Positions 21,351 through 32,974 of a stretch of 64,000 nt of DNA are shown here, piece after piece; the first letter of the stretch is position 1, and every line of letters starts with the position of its first letter. The position numbers were made by a program, and so were the translations under genes. The stretch is from Botryosphaeria dothidea (Eukaryota > Ascomycota > Dothideomycetes > Botryosphaeriales > Botryosphaeriaceae), in assembly GCA_011503125.2 (NCBI GenBank), contig WWBZ02000082.1, positions 186,001 to 250,000 of the forward strand, given 5' to 3'. Below the pieces are notes generated by a model. It was given only the letters and a program-made list of their open reading frames with translations. It made no database searches and was not told the origin of the DNA.

Positions 21351-21822
21351 GGCTCCGTCCCGGTGAGGTGAGGTGGTGCGGAGCGTGGTGAAGATGGTGG
21401 CGGATGGCGGCTGGCGGACGAAGATGAGCGGAGCTCTCTGCGGCGAGATGAGACAGCTGTGGGCAGGGCACGATCAGGCAGCTGTGGAGTGACGTAGCGT
21501 GTGCAGCTCCGGATAGCTTGTAAGGCGAGTCCAAGTTCACGCAGTACGCCAGAGGTCGAATTTCAAGTTGAGGTTGGGAGCTTGGTTGCCTGTGCTAGGT
21601 TTCCCCAGATCTCCGATGATGCGGTCGGTCGTTTGCTTCGCCGTAGCTTCGCCGACACGCCAGCTTGTACGCGCCCCGCCTGCCCTGCCCTTGGCGCATT
21701 CGTTAGGGAAGAATGACAAAATTTTGATTTCACAGTATAGTGTCAACAAACGGCAATTTTGGTCACGTTTCTAATAGCAATGTATTACAGTTTCTCTTGT
21801 TGAGCGGGCGGTGGCTTCCGTC
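21351..21822. other. Intergenic, CSN3 upstream region
   Basis: 472 bp between the CSN3 start and the COQ9 stop (tandem, minus strand). No gene seen. Confidence 0.6.
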
Positions 21823-22685
21823 TTAGATGCGCATGCCCTTGCTCCTCAGCACATTCACTACCGAGTGGCCAGTGTAGTCAACCCACTCCGAAAGCGCACT
21901 GGTGGCCCCTCCGATTTTTCTCAGATCATCCAACCTTGAGTCTAGAAACCGCTCGGTATCCTTGAAGTCTGTCGACTGGTCCTGGGTCATGAACACTTCC
22001 GAAGCAGAATATATAGCCGACAGGCTTGCGCGTTTGGTGTACCAGCTGCTATCGACGCTGGTGTCGCCAGCGAGGAACCATATTTCGTCGGAGAGCTTCG
22101 CAAGCTCCTTGAGCGATTCTGGCACGTACGAAGGTTGGGCCATGATGGCTAGGGCCTGTGGAATGAACAATGTCAGAGCCCGGTCTGCGACACTCTCCTC
22201 CGCAAGGCCTATGCAACGGCCGCCGTCCCAGCTACCCCGGGAGTTCTCACCTCTTGCCAGCGGTGAATAACCGGCGCATTTGCCCGAAGTCTTTCCAGCG
22301 TCAACAGTCTGACCCTTGTCCCGGTCCCGAGGCGCTTTCCTGAATGATTATCGTCCTCGGGGAACTGCACGGTGTCGCGGAGCGCCAGCCGACGGGTAAC
22401 GAGATGATACTGTATCAGGTCGAAGGGCCCGCGCGGGAAGAGATTTGTCGAGGCATCGAGATAGCCAGTATCTCGAGCACCGAGCTGCAGGGCAGCATTG
22501 GTAAAACCGTTGTCGGGAACGTGGGAGAGCGCGGCAGAGAGAATTGCGGATTCTGCAGGCGGGTACGGCGCGGGCTGAGCATGCTCGTACGAGTGGTAAC
22601 GCGATAGCTGCGGTGTATTGGGCCGCAAGACGTATCTGTGCAGCTTGCTTAGGGTAGACCGGACGATGCGTGCTGGAGAAGCCAT
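21823..22685 (-). CDS. COQ9: Ubiquinone biosynthesis protein COQ9
   Basis: Mitochondrial matrix lipid-binding protein that supports the COQ7 hydroxylase in the CoQ synthome. Exons 22685-22251 and 22155-21823 are joined across a 95-nt intron in phase 0, giving 768 nt and 255 residues. The N-terminal 40 residues are basic and rich in serine and leucine (MASPARIVRSTLSKLHRYV), as in a mitochondrial targeting peptide. The conserved body begins AILSAALSHVPDNGFT and continues ARDTGYLD, RGPFDLIQYHL, ERLRANAPVIHRWQEALA. The strongest family block is LSDEIWFLAGDTSVDSSWYT followed by KRASLSAIYSASEVFMTQD. It lies in tandem upstream (21.8 kb) of MTF2, another mitochondrial gene on the same strand, with 300 bp between them; they look like separate transcripts. 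Confidence 0.95.
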
Positions 22686-22985
22686 GGTGTTGAGTTGCTG
22701 TCGAGCTTCTGCCCGCGAATGGCGCGTCTCTTGGCCCGCAACCGCGGAGCCCTGCACAAATAGTCTGATGTCACGGCCAACGAACTCTGGTGTCGCCGAG
22801 CCCGCTTGACAGGCCTTTGATGATACTTGGCTCCAAACATGGCCAGATGATTTGAATTAACAGCGGAATTACGCGCATAAAGCCCGCAAGTGGCACTTGC
22901 GAAGATCTGGGATCCATTCCTTAACTATGATTATGCTTACCGCGCCCGGCATCAACGTTGCGGCCGCAGGCTTCCCTAAAGAGCT
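22686..22985. other. Intergenic, COQ9 upstream region
   Basis: 300 bp holding the COQ9 promoter and the MTF2 3' end. Nothing else seen. Confidence 0.6.
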
Positions 22986-24197
22986 CTATAGCTGCATCTC
23001 ATACTCCTTAGCCTGCCGTATTGCCTCAGCCTCCATCCGCAATCTAATTGCATCTCTCCACTTCTGCAACCTTCTGATCCCGCGTTGGAAGCGATCCATC
23101 TCTAATACCACACCTGCACCCTCTCCAAGACGGCCAGAGCGCACATCCAGGGCATTCTTTTTAATAGAATCTAGAATGTCCAGCGTATTGGTATCGAAAT
23201 CGATACCTCCATTCTCCATCTCTTGTAGCAGGTCATCAAGGCCTTGGAAGTCGGAGTACGTGAGCCAAGTCAGGGTCAGCAATTCATTGTAGAGCTCGGT
23301 GCTCGCACCCAGAGCGAAGGATCCACGACCCAGGCGTTTGATGGCGGGAAGCAACGCAAGTCCGAGCGTAGATCCTGGGAAGTCCACACGAAACTGGCGC
23401 ATGGCAATGAGCAAGAAGGACGGGTAATTAGGCCCAATGACCTGCAACTCCGAGAAGGACTGGACTTCTTCTTGGACCTCGCCATCCTTGGCCTTGGTGG
23501 CGTCTTCTTCTTGGCCGGCCATATTGCGAGAAGCGTCTAGATCCATTCGCCGGATAACGGAGAAGACTTCGTTCTCTAAGACACTCCACAGCTCAACGTC
23601 GCTGTTGGCCTCTTTCATCATCTTTTCCACGCGCTCAAATTGTTCTCTCTGCGCTCTTCTGACTGGCGTATCCTCATCCTCATCAATAACAGCTTGACTC
23701 TTCAAGAGCTCTCTTCGTGCCCGAGGTGTCAAACCAGATGAAGCATAGCTTTCGGCAGCATCCGGCTCCAGTTCAGCCATTGCACTGTCTAGGATGGAAT
23801 CCAAAGTGTCATCTGCAGCATCCGATAAGTCTTCGGATATTTTGTTCAGCCCTCCTCCCTGGGGTTTTTCTGTGGACGTGTATTGCTTGAAGAGTTTCTC
23901 GAATGTCTTCCGTTCGTTTTCCGTTATTGTCGATTTGCGCTGCCTATGGAAAGCTTCTGGCTGCTCTCCTTCGAACGGCACATCGTTCGCATAGTCCTCT
24001 AAATTTCCACCGCTGTGGTAAAGAATTTGTCGATTGGCAACTTCGCTGGCGACATTGAGGCATCTGATCTGCGCGTGTCTTCGAGCCGGTGGCCTTCGAG
24101 GTAGCTGGCCTACGATCGTCCGGGTTTGGTATAGAAAAGGTAGCAGAGTAGCATTCGATAGAGCCAAGGCTCGATATGCCGCGCTTGAACGTGCCAT
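22986..24197 (-). CDS. MTF2: Mitochondrial Mtf2-like RNA factor
   Basis: Member of the fungal Mtf2 (Nam1) family, which in yeast helps mitochondrial RNA processing and couples transcription to translation at the inner membrane. Single exon, 403 residues from the ATG at 24197. The first 45 residues are basic with hydroxylated residues (MARSSAAYRALALSNATL, later RRPPARRHAQIR), a likely mitochondrial presequence. The middle is acidic and helical. The Mtf2 C-terminal domain starts near LWSVLENEVFSVIRRM and includes LQVIGPNYPSFLLIAMRQFR, FALGASTELYNELL and DDLLQEMENGGIDFDTNT. An in-frame ATG at 24362 would add 55 residues without presequence character, so I prefer 24197. The promoter is shared with CMR1. 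Confidence 0.82.
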   Translation of the reverse strand: MARSSAAYRALALSNATLLPFLYQTRTIVGQLPRRPPARRHAQIRCLNVASEVANRQILYHSGGNLEDYANDVPFEGEQPEAFHRQRKSTITENERKTFEKLFKQYTSTEKPQGGGLNKISEDLSDAADDTLDSILDSAMAELEPDAAESYASSGLTPRARRELLKSQAVIDEDEDTPVRRAQREQFERVEKMMKEANSDVELWSVLENEVFSVIRRMDLDASRNMAGQEEDATKAKDGEVQEEVQSFSELQVIGPNYPSFLLIAMRQFRVDFPGSTLGLALLPAIKRLGRGSFALGASTELYNELLTLTWLTYSDFQGLDDLLQEMENGGIDFDTNTLDILDSIKKNALDVRSGRLGEGAGVVLEMDRFQRGIRRLQKWRDAIRLRMEAEAIRQAKEYEMQL

Positions 24198-24491
24198 GGC
24201 GATGTGTCGAGTTGGCAGAGAAAGTCGAGAGTTCGCTTGAAGCTTTTCGCCGGCAAAGGACAAGTGACAGGGATCGTGATAAACTCCCGAAGTAATTGCG
24301 ACAGATCGCGCGAGCACGCGACGACGCGTCCAGGCGCCACCGATGAATGACTTCACTGTCACGATCGCGTTCCTTTGTCACGAACACCACCACCTCGCAT
24401 CCACCCTTTTTCACGGGTTGCTTTGCTTACCATTCACAAATGCAGCTTTCCTAATTGATATTATAACATCAAGATCCTCCCGTTAATCAAC
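24198..24491. promoter_or_regulatory. Short bidirectional promoter, MTF2 / CMR1
   Basis: 294 bp separate two divergent start codons, so both promoters must sit here (or overlap the coding ends). I see no obvious TATA box on either strand. Confidence 0.6.
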
Positions 24492-26228
24492 ATGGCGCGC
24501 GGCGCAAAACCGCAACTGAGCGAGTATGAGCTCAAGCGACAGGAACAAATCGCGAAAAACCAGGCCCTCCTAAAGACACTCCAACTAGATGCGCAACAAG
24601 CTGGCCTTGCGCCTGCGGCCCCGAAGTCGCGCGCATCAACATCCACGAAAAAGGAAAAGAAGAAGCCTGCTGTGAAGAAAGAGAAAGAGGAAGTCATTCC
24701 TAGGTTAGTATGCCTTGCAGAGGAATTGAGCATTCAAATACTGATGGGTAGCAGGAGAACATCAGCTCGTCTACAAGGCATCGTTGCGGATAGTGAAGTC
24801 GCTAAACGGAAGGCCGAAGAGGACCATGCAGCTCTCCAAGAGGCAGAGAGGGCCAAGCGACAGCGCGTGAGCGACGACTTGAACCTTGGCGATATCGTTG
24901 TTGCCGGTCAGCATTGGAACCAAAGCGGGAATTTCCTCACCGGTGTCAGTCCGGCGAACCCATACGAGCGGACCTTTACTACCGATATTGTAAAGAAGAC
25001 AACGGATAAAGAGCTACGAGCTTTGCGCGAGAAGATGAACGGCCTTCAGCTGTGGGAGGGATTTGAGCCAAATCGTGAGGCCAAACTTCCCATTTACTTC
25101 GTATGCAAACGATATGGACTAACAGGTCTACAGAAATCAAGCTTACGCCGGAACGTATTTACGCCATGGGCTTCCATCCGACCCCAGACAAAGCCTTGAT
25201 ATTCGCGGGTGACAAGATGGGCAATCTTGGACTCTTCGACGGATCGCAAAATGTGCCAGATATTAAGGCTGAGAAGGCTGAAGATGATGAGGAAGATGAT
25301 TCGGCTGAGCCGGCAGTGACGACTTTCAAGATTCACACGCGAACTATATCTGCATTCCAGTTCAGTTCAAGTGAATCGCATTCACTGTTCTCAGCATCCT
25401 ACGACTCCTCCGTGCGGAAACTAGATCTCAATAAAGGTGTAGCAGTTGAGGTCTATGCACCGGCGGACAAATCAGAGGATGCACCTCTTTCTGGCGTTGA
25501 CGTGGGAACAGAAAATATTGTATACTTTTCGACACTCGACGGCAGTTTTGGCATGCACGATATCCGCGCTCCTCCAAACAATACCGGCGGCACCCAGCTC
25601 TTTCAGCTCTCAGAGAAGAAAATCGGAGGCTTCAGCATGCATCCTGTCCACAAACATCTTTTCGCAACCGCCTCTCTGGATCGTACCATGAAAGTCTGGG
25701 ACCTGCGTAAGATCACCGGCAAAGGTGATGCTCGCATGCCTGCTTTGCTGGGAGAGCACGAGAGCAGGCTTTCCGTCTCGCATGCGGCATTCAACTCTGC
25801 TGGTCATGTTGCCACCGCTTCTTACGATGATACGGTCAAAATCTACGACTTCACTGGTTGCGCTGATTGGAAAGCCAGAGCGGAACTAAGCGATGACAAG
25901 ATGGAGCCTGCTACGATAATTCCCCACAACAACCAGACCGGAAGATGGGTTACCATGTGAGTTTAATGGTGTACTTGTATTGGATTCGTGTATACTGACC
26001 TAACCTAGCCTGCGAGCTCAATGGCAACAAATGCCACAAGATGGTGTACAACGTTTCTGCATTGGAAACATGAACCGCTTTGTCGATGTCTACACTAGCA
26101 AGGGAGAGCAACTTGCGCAGCTTGGGGGGGATGGCATCACAGCTGTTCCAGCCGTCGCACAATTCCATCCAAGTATGGACTGGATCGCTGCCGGTACAGC
26201 TAGTGGCAAGCTCTGCTTCTGGCAATAA
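24492..26228 (+). CDS. CMR1: WD40 DNA-damage-binding protein CMR1
   Basis: WD40 protein of the CMR1/WDR76 family; the yeast protein binds DNA, associates with histones and moves to an intranuclear quality-control site under replication stress. Exons 24492-24703, 24755-25074, 25134-25956 and 26009-26228 give 1575 nt and 524 residues. The N-terminus has the family signature ([19 protein letters not shown]) followed by a lysine-rich patch ([17 protein letters not shown]). Then RTSARLQG and [10 protein letters not shown], typical of CMR1. The beta-propeller runs from about 200 to the end, with blades visible at [74 protein letters not shown] and [14 protein letters not shown]. An acidic loop ([14 protein letters not shown]) interrupts an early blade, as in relatives. 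Confidence 0.93.
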
Positions 26229-28826
26229 ACACAAACTACCTTGAAGTCCCAGACATTGCGTCATTTGTGGAACCGCAGAATACCCATGCTTGGAGCAGGA
26301 GCGTACAGTTGGGTAAAGAAAAGCCTGGATGGTTACATACAACAGCTATGCGTCGAGAAGCACGGGTCTTGGCGGTTGTTTCTGTGGAGTATTACACGAG
26401 ACCAGTCCCACTAACAAGGCCGAAAGTGTGGGGAGTTGAATCATTCGTAGGGATGCGAGTGCTTGAAGTCCGATCACATTTACGTCCGGATGAATTATCC
26501 CCCCCGGGGGCGGGGCGCTTTCACCCTTGCTATTGTAAGACAAGTGGAACCGTTCTCATACTTAGCGAATTCATTGTTTGAAAGTTTAGATTTGGGAGTA
26601 AAGCAAGTTCAGAGTCTTCAGGAGTGGATCCTGCCATCAACAATCCGAATTGTCGGTTCACTCTTCTGTGTCTTTCTCGTATCAAATGATTAGGCCCCCA
26701 GTATGAAGTCAGTGTCCATGTTGTGCGCGCTTACTCTTTTTCAGACTTCATGTTCGTCAGTCAGCCATGATCCCGAGAAATCCATGCGATCGATTTCTCG
26801 ACTCCCCACGCACGCCCCTCAGCCACATTGCATGATACGCCAATGCCACCGCGACTTCGAAGATTCCTGTCGTCCTAAATCTTCTCGCACGCCTCACTTA
26901 TTGGCACGAGATGATTCTCACATGTCTCAGCGCCTATGATAGTTGAGGTCTTATGACAGGACATTTTTTTCAAAGAAGAGGCTCTCTAGTGACCATGTCG
27001 GAGCACGCAGGTCCGACTGCTGTTGCTTTGATGATCACAGAGGTGCTCTGCAGTTTTGACCTTTACGAGGTGTGAGCTGAATATAGAAATCGTTTCCAAT
27101 ACCCCGGTGATTCGCTTTCTGTTGCACGCTGTTGAATGACACTCTGCGCTGATCAATGGAGGTCCCAGTGCAACGCTGGAAGTGGCTCATATCAAGTTTT
27201 GCTCTTGATCGACTCTTTTATGTTTCCCGATCCAGGAGAGCTCTAAGGACGCGATTACTGAATGCCGCCGATTTCACGTCACATGAGGCGTCGAAGTTCG
27301 TCGACGGGCTGAGCAGCTTTTTCTGTTGAAAGGAAGTGGCGGTTAAACCTGACAGCCGTCAATCCTCAGGTAATTTCTATACGAGATTCTTGCGGCGTAA
27401 TTATCGGCTGTCATACCTTAGACTGCGTGACGTCTATTTGGGAAAAAGATCTTCCACACGAAGAGCAGCGCTTTTCATGCACTACCGACATGGTGATAAG
27501 CGAACAAAGAAAGAGCCGGCGTCTCAAGGTGATGGCTTCGTTACTTCATGCTCCTCCGCAAAACCGGTGGCTGAGACCCATGGTGCAGCTGCTACGAGGA
27601 AATTACATCTGTCGGGTAAGCCACGGCGGGCTCGTTTGGGCGATCTACATGCACTACGGAGGCGTTCAACAAATCTCGGAGTCCATCAACAAATGTTCTC
27701 ATCACATGCTCGCTGCTCTCCTCCTCAACTCTCTCCCCCGGGGTATCGTGAGTACACAAAGCCCGATGGTGCCGTCTGTGATCCGAAAATAGGAGATGGA
27801 CATGACACGCTGCCCAGCGTGCACGGTTGCTGATCGATGAACTGGCTCGGCTTTCTAGAAACAATTCCATCTGGAGGCGGCCAATGGCCGAGGCCGAGCT
27901 GGCAGTTTTTCGGCCCATTTTTTTTGATGTCAAGGACCACCTCAGCCTCATGATCAGCAGCGTGACAGCAGTGTGCTCAGCGGGAGTCCGGAGAACCGAC
28001 AGGGCGGCGGAGCAGGGCCGGCGATGGCACGTCCGGAGAAAAGAATGGAGAACTGTTCTCGTCCGAAAGAAAGTGTTCGACAGCGGGGAGGCAAAAACAA
28101 GGTGCGGCCTTTGCCCTCGGGCCTCCCGAAAGTAACGGATCGAGTTGTGGCTAAGGTTGAGCCCGCACAGCCTCGAAGGTTTGCCGGACGCCAGGACTGT
28201 GCGACTGATGAGTAGGAGGAAAAAAAAAACTGTGGGTTCATCGTTTATTTTTGGCTGCGCCTCGTCGATGAGCTTAACCCAGCCTATCGCTACCTATCGG
28301 CCGCCACACCCGTCACGCTCGCTTCGCCCGTAGCCCTGCTTGCCATTGTCACAGACCCTTGACGCCCTAAACCCGAGGCAAGCTGCTGTGCACCATTCTG
28401 GCAAGGTGCCGAGCCGTCGCAGATAGGGCAACACGAGGTGTGCCTCCGGCCTTCGTCGATGTCAGTCGAATTGGGCAGAAGAGTCGGCGGGTCGCTGTGC
28501 CTCCAGCGGCGTAGCGGCCGAATGACGTCGGCTTAAGGAGTGACCGCCCAGGAGTCCTGCGCTCGCTCGCCCCCCAGCCCGATACGACATGGTCCTCCCC
28601 TGCCCACAGCCACGGCTGCTTTGCCGAGACAGGTGTAGGCTGTTTCCCAGCACGGCCGGGAACCGCACCACAGCGCACGAAATACGAGCTGCCACCGCTG
28701 CTTGGCCGTGGATCACGGACCGTTGCGGACAAGCCTCTGAGAAACGTCCAAACACCGGCATCCCGAGCCCTGCCCTGCGTCATGGCCCGCCCCTAGACTG
28801 TGCAGCAGAAGGCAGCGCCCAAGGGA
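26229..28826. other. 2.6-kb gene-poor stretch
   Basis: Between CMR1 and the PhiA-like gene. Short frames, the longest 165 codons (27336-27833), show no family resemblance, no signal peptide and no plausible splicing. The final 500 bp should contain the strong promoter of the PhiA-like gene. No mobile-element hallmarks seen. Confidence 0.5.
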
Positions 28827-28831
28827 TATAA
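28827..28831 (+). promoter_or_regulatory. TATA box of the PhiA-like gene
   Basis: TATAA (in GGGATATAAGG) lies 122 bp before the ATG at 28949. It is followed by a CA-rich, A-rich leader ending AAAATG, the style of a highly expressed fungal gene. Confidence 0.6.
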
Positions 28832-28948
28832 GGACCGGGCGTTCTCCATCAACAGAGACTACCCATCAAGCATCAAGTTTTCGCACGAAACAAAACACTC
28901 GCTCATTCAACTTACACCAACCACCAAAAAAAAAACACCACCATCAAA

Positions 28949-29549
28949 ATGAAGACCTTCGCTGCCGCCGCCACCCTCCTCGCCGCCGCCCCGGCTGTCC
29001 TCGGTCAATACGTTGGCCTGGCCGCTCGCTCTGCCTCTCCCATCCACTTCGGCTCCATCAACGCCAACTCCGGCAAATTCTGGATCGGTCGTGAGACCTC
29101 TTCCTACTGCCCCTCGTCCGTCGTTCCCGACTGCGACACTGCCTACCCCGGCAACGTCACCGTCTTCGCTGGCGGCGACAACACTCTCGGCCTTGACGTC
29201 TCTGTTCCCGGCGGTCAGCAGGGTAAGTCCACATTGAATTGAACCAAAGCACAAAACAAGAAAGCTAACACAGTAGACAGTCTACATCGCTGCCGACGGC
29301 TCTCTGTCTTTCACCCAGGCTCACTCCGCCTACACCGGTGAGGGCTCTGTCCAGACCGGCTTCAGCAAGTCTGAGAGCGGCAGCTTCGGCTACCTCAGCT
29401 GGACCAACGGCTTCGTTGCCTGCCCGTCTGCCAACGGCACCTCTCCTTACCAGATCTTCGGCGGTGGCTACAGCAACAACACTGCTTGTCTTGGCTTCGA
29501 CTTCCTGACCTCCAACTACACCGGCACCAGCGCTTGGCAGTACGCTTAA
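28949..29549 (+). CDS. phiA: PhiA-like secreted cell-wall protein
   Basis: Small secreted wall protein related to Aspergillus PhiA, which is needed for normal phialide and conidium development. Exons 28949-29222 and 29281-29549 join in phase to 543 nt and 180 residues, near the family length of about 185. A clear signal peptide with an alanine-rich core (MKTFAAAATLLAAAPAVLG) ends at about residue 19. The mature part has the family features SPIHFGSINANSGKFWIG near the start, GGDNTLGLDVSVPGGQQVYI in the middle and LGFDFLTSNYTGTSAWQY at the end, plus NVT, NGT, NNT and NYT glycosylation sites. There are four mature cysteines. Codons are strongly biased to C-ending ones, and with the TATA box this suggests high expression. 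No GPI signal is seen. Confidence 0.85.
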
Positions 29550-29741
29550 GCGTGTGCGCGAGTGCAGGAAGACTGTTCACTGATTTTGGAGGAACGATAT
29601 CCCTGGAAATTTGTCCGCGACTTGAACGCACGGATGAAACCAAAAAACAAACAAAACTTGACATTATGAGACATTCGAACGGCTTACCTCATTTGGAAGA
29701 GGATTGACGTTGGGGAGGGCAAGCAACAATTTTACGATATT

Positions 29742-30489
29742 TTAATGTTCAATAGATTCAATCAAAGCGTTTCGAATTAACTCGATGTGCTCCTCTGCGT
29801 TGCGATTCTTGGCCAAATTGTGGACCATCACTGTTTTTTCGCGCGACTTCATGCCCTTTGCAATTTCCACATCGGATTTTGGAACCTTTAGAACCTGTGA
29901 GGCAGCCAAGAAATGAGACGTCAACGCACAAAATCCCGGGAATGAAACGGAGGTATGTGTAACGCGGAGTATGCGGGAAATACGGAGGATCAGCCACTTC
30001 AACGCGCTGCTCTTTTCTCTCATCGGGCATTCCTCCGGTCGAGTACATTTCTTTTAATGTGGATGGACGGCCTGCCGGGCATACTCTTTTTTCCGCACTG
30101 CTGTAGCACCACACGCATGCACCAGCGTTCCATCCGCCGCCGGGTGAATGCAAGCGTCATAAGTACGGTCGCACTCCAAGGGAGCATGATGGGCAGCAAA
30201 TGATAGGTGTGTGTCGTGGCGGCCCGGCCCATAATTCACGACGCTATAGTCGGGGATAGATTGAGGAAAGGTAACGCACCTCAGCCATCAGCTTCTGTAC
30301 GGCTTTGTTCGCCTCGCCTTCCTTCGCTTGCGCGGATACGCAGAGTTCGACACCATCGTCCGAGACGCTGTTGATGCCTTCTCGCTTTGCACTCGCCCCC
30401 GGTTTGACGTAGCAAGCGAGAGAGATGGAACCGGCTGAGGGGGATTTATTGCCCTTCGAGGCGATGAAGCGAATGGCGTTGCTCATCAT
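29742..30489 (-). CDS. DUF167 / YggU-family protein (UPF0235)
   Basis: Small conserved protein of the DUF167 family, found from bacteria to humans (C15orf40), of unknown molecular role. Exons 30489-30280 and 29894-29742 join in phase 0 to 363 nt and 120 residues. Visible family marks are [14 protein letters not shown], then [18 protein letters not shown] before the intron and [20 protein letters not shown] after it. The splice falls exactly where the family has a continuous Leu-x-x-Val-Leu run, which supports the join. The 385-nt intron is unusually long for this window. The start is one of two adjacent ATGs (30489 or 30486); the open frame continues upstream without another ATG. It is convergent with the PhiA-like gene, 192 bp away. 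Confidence 0.85.
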
Positions 30490-31031
30490 TAAGAAACCTG
30501 CGGAGTCGTTGAGGAAGGATGGCCTGGGGAAGGGGCAGACGAGGAAATGGCGTGAGCCCCGCTCGGCAAAACAGCCCACTCTGACGTTTCACGCCCTCCG
30601 CCCTCCACAACCCTAGCACCACCATCTGCAAAGAATTATCGAGAGATCGAATTTTTTTGATGACTTGAATTCACGCCTGTAAGCCGCGGCAGAAATCTTC
30701 CGGCCTACGGAAGGCGCCATCATGCGTCTACTGCTCGGAATCCCACGGCGATGTTGATATGCCTTTTTGATTGCGATTCAGGAGCAAGATACTAATTGAT
30801 AAATATTAGCGGATAGCTGAAGATGTATCTTCCCGAATGTGCGGGTGGCAAGGCTCAGCCAGGCAGCAACGTGGCTGTACAGCTTATCCCGCTGATCACC
30901 CATCAGCTCACGCACATAAAGTGAGATTCGGTCTGGCTCAACTCGCTACGTCATTCGCTACCTGGTGTGATTTAATGAAGGTTCCCTAAAATCTTACTTA
31001 TTTGAATTTCCAGTCCAGAAAGCAGTTTGCC
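30490..31031. other. Divergent intergenic region, DUF167 / HET
   Basis: 542 bp with promoters of two divergent genes. No gene or obvious motif seen. Confidence 0.5.
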
Positions 31032-32974
31032 ATGGTTTCCGAAGTTCAAGAAAATTCCAAAGGGCGGTCAGTCGCCTCACCATCCCCAGACTCTGCCTCC
31101 AATGATCTGCCTATGGATCTGGTCAGACTACATATCAACCTCTCCCTGGCCAGCTCAAAAAAAACCCCATCAGGCCATCCTAACCAACCGCCACAGAACA
31201 TATCTCCATGCCAGCTTATTCAAAGGTTTCGGCCTGGGGTCGAAGCCAGAGATCATCACAGATACCATCTCGTGATAACCGCTACAGGGACCGTCGCTTT
31301 GCACCGCTATGATCCGGATATTGGATGTGTTCGCACAGCAAATTTTCGGTGGACCCCAATCACGCGTCAACCAAACGTTTACAAAGATCCTTTTGCTTCC
31401 GAATCATGGAGGTCCACAAAAGTCTTGAAGAACGAAGTCGACGTCAATATTATCAGGCGTTGGTTAGGAATATGTACTTCTTCACACCTTAATTGTCGAC
31501 TGCGAAGGAACCGTGATCTTCCGCCGAGCATGAAAGTCATCGACTGCCGGGCCTTGACCATTGTCTCTTGGGAGACAGGAATGAAATTCGCTGCTCTGAG
31601 TTACACCTGGGGAGCCACCGAGGAAACGAATCCGACTGTTGAAGAAATCTGCCCCGAGAACCAGTTACTAAATCGTCTGCCATCCAATCTTCCCGCAACC
31701 GTCAAAGATGCCATCGACCTCATCAATGAACTGGATCTCGACGATTTACGATACCTTTGGATTGACCGCTATTGCATAGATCAGCATTATCTCGAAGAGA
31801 AACATGAGCAAATTCAGCAAATGCATTTGATCTACTCCAATGCCGAGGTTACCATCATTGCAGCTGCAGGGGAAAACGCCGATTCCGGTCTTCCAGGATT
31901 ATCTGCTTCTAGGACTTCACACTCTTATCTCTCGTGCGACGCGGGGCCTCTTGTATTTGTGGAAGAGAACAAAAATATTATCACGCAATCTTCATGGATG
32001 AGACGTGGGTGGACGTTCCAGGAAGCTGTTTTCTCCAGGCGGCGTCTGTTCTTCACCTCTGACCAAGTCATATTCGAGTGTGCCAATATGACAGCCCATG
32101 AAGTCTTGCAGATACCTCTGAACTATGGCATCGGTTGTGGGCTGAAACCACTCTTTGGCTTGCACCTCTCGAATGCCGCAGGACAGGAGACTAGGCCTTT
32201 TTTCTACTATGTGGAGGAGTACTCTCGGAGAATTCTCACCTACGAATCGGACGCGCTCAATGCCTTCAGCGGAATTCTCCATGCGCTTCAAGAGGGTCGG
32301 TCACAGCTCCGGCACCATTGGGCAATTGAAATCGATTCTGGCACTAGCTCAACTTGTCAGACTAGAGGCCGTCGAGGGCGCTGCAGATGCTCTCCAACAA
32401 TGTCTCTTCTCTGGGACCACGAACAAGACTACGGACTATCACATCGCCGCCACGAGTATCCATCCTGGTCTTGGCTAGGCTGGAAGGGGCCTGTGACCTT
32501 TTCCGGAGTCAAATCTGATACGAGTCTCAACGTACAGATGTGGGCTGAACGGGTGGATGGTAGCCTGCAGCAAATTGGTTCCAAATCTGACGCAGATGAC
32601 CTTACCTTCAACCGTTCCGCATACTCACATTTCATTACATCAGAGCTTGCACATTTGATATCAAGATGCACTGCGATGGCAAAAAAGTGCTGATGGAGCA
32701 CGAGGGTATGGACGGAAAACGACACACAGCATTGATACAGAGCGGCAATACCTCTCTCATGACTAGTGAGATGGCAGGGGAGACGATTCAAGCAATTTTG
32801 CTGAACCGGCATGACTCCCTTGGGTGGCACTCAATCATGGCTTCCATTCTCATAGTCAAACAAGATGACGATGGCGCAGCAAGCTCTCGAGTAGGAGTCT
32901 GTGAAGTCAAGTGGTATCCTTTTTGCTACGCTGCCGAAAAAGCGGGAGAGACCCGAACGATCCGGTTGGGATGA
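31032..32974 (+). pseudogene. HET-domain protein with a probable frameshift near its 3' end
   Basis: Heterokaryon-incompatibility (HET) domain protein of the kind linked to nonself recognition and regulated cell death in filamentous ascomycetes. From the ATG at 31032 the frame runs to a stop at 32693 (553 codons). The HET domain begins at about residue 187 (AALSYTWG), with YLWIDRYCIDQ, EQIQQMHLIYSNAEVTIIAA and SSWMRRGWTFQEAVFSRRRL, followed by RRHEYPSWSWLGWKG. After about 32655 the homologous C-terminal part (FDIKMHCDGKKV ... GVCEV, AGETRTIRLG) continues to 32974 in another frame. One extra T in the TTT run at 32654-32656 would reconnect them, so I read a one-base deletion or a sequencing error. 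An 85-nt intron (GTAGCC near 32561 to the AG near 32648) is a weaker explanation. If the stop is real, the product lacks about 100 C-terminal residues but keeps the whole HET domain, so it could still act. Confidence 0.8.

Noticed and set aside
24198..24362. Upstream in-frame ATG (24362) for MTF2
   Set aside because: The extension has no presequence character, whereas the protein from 24197 begins with a typical mitochondrial targeting sequence; it would also leave only 129 bp to CMR1.
27336..27833. 165-codon plus-strand frame
   Set aside because: No domain or plausible protein pattern; lies in a gene-poor stretch.
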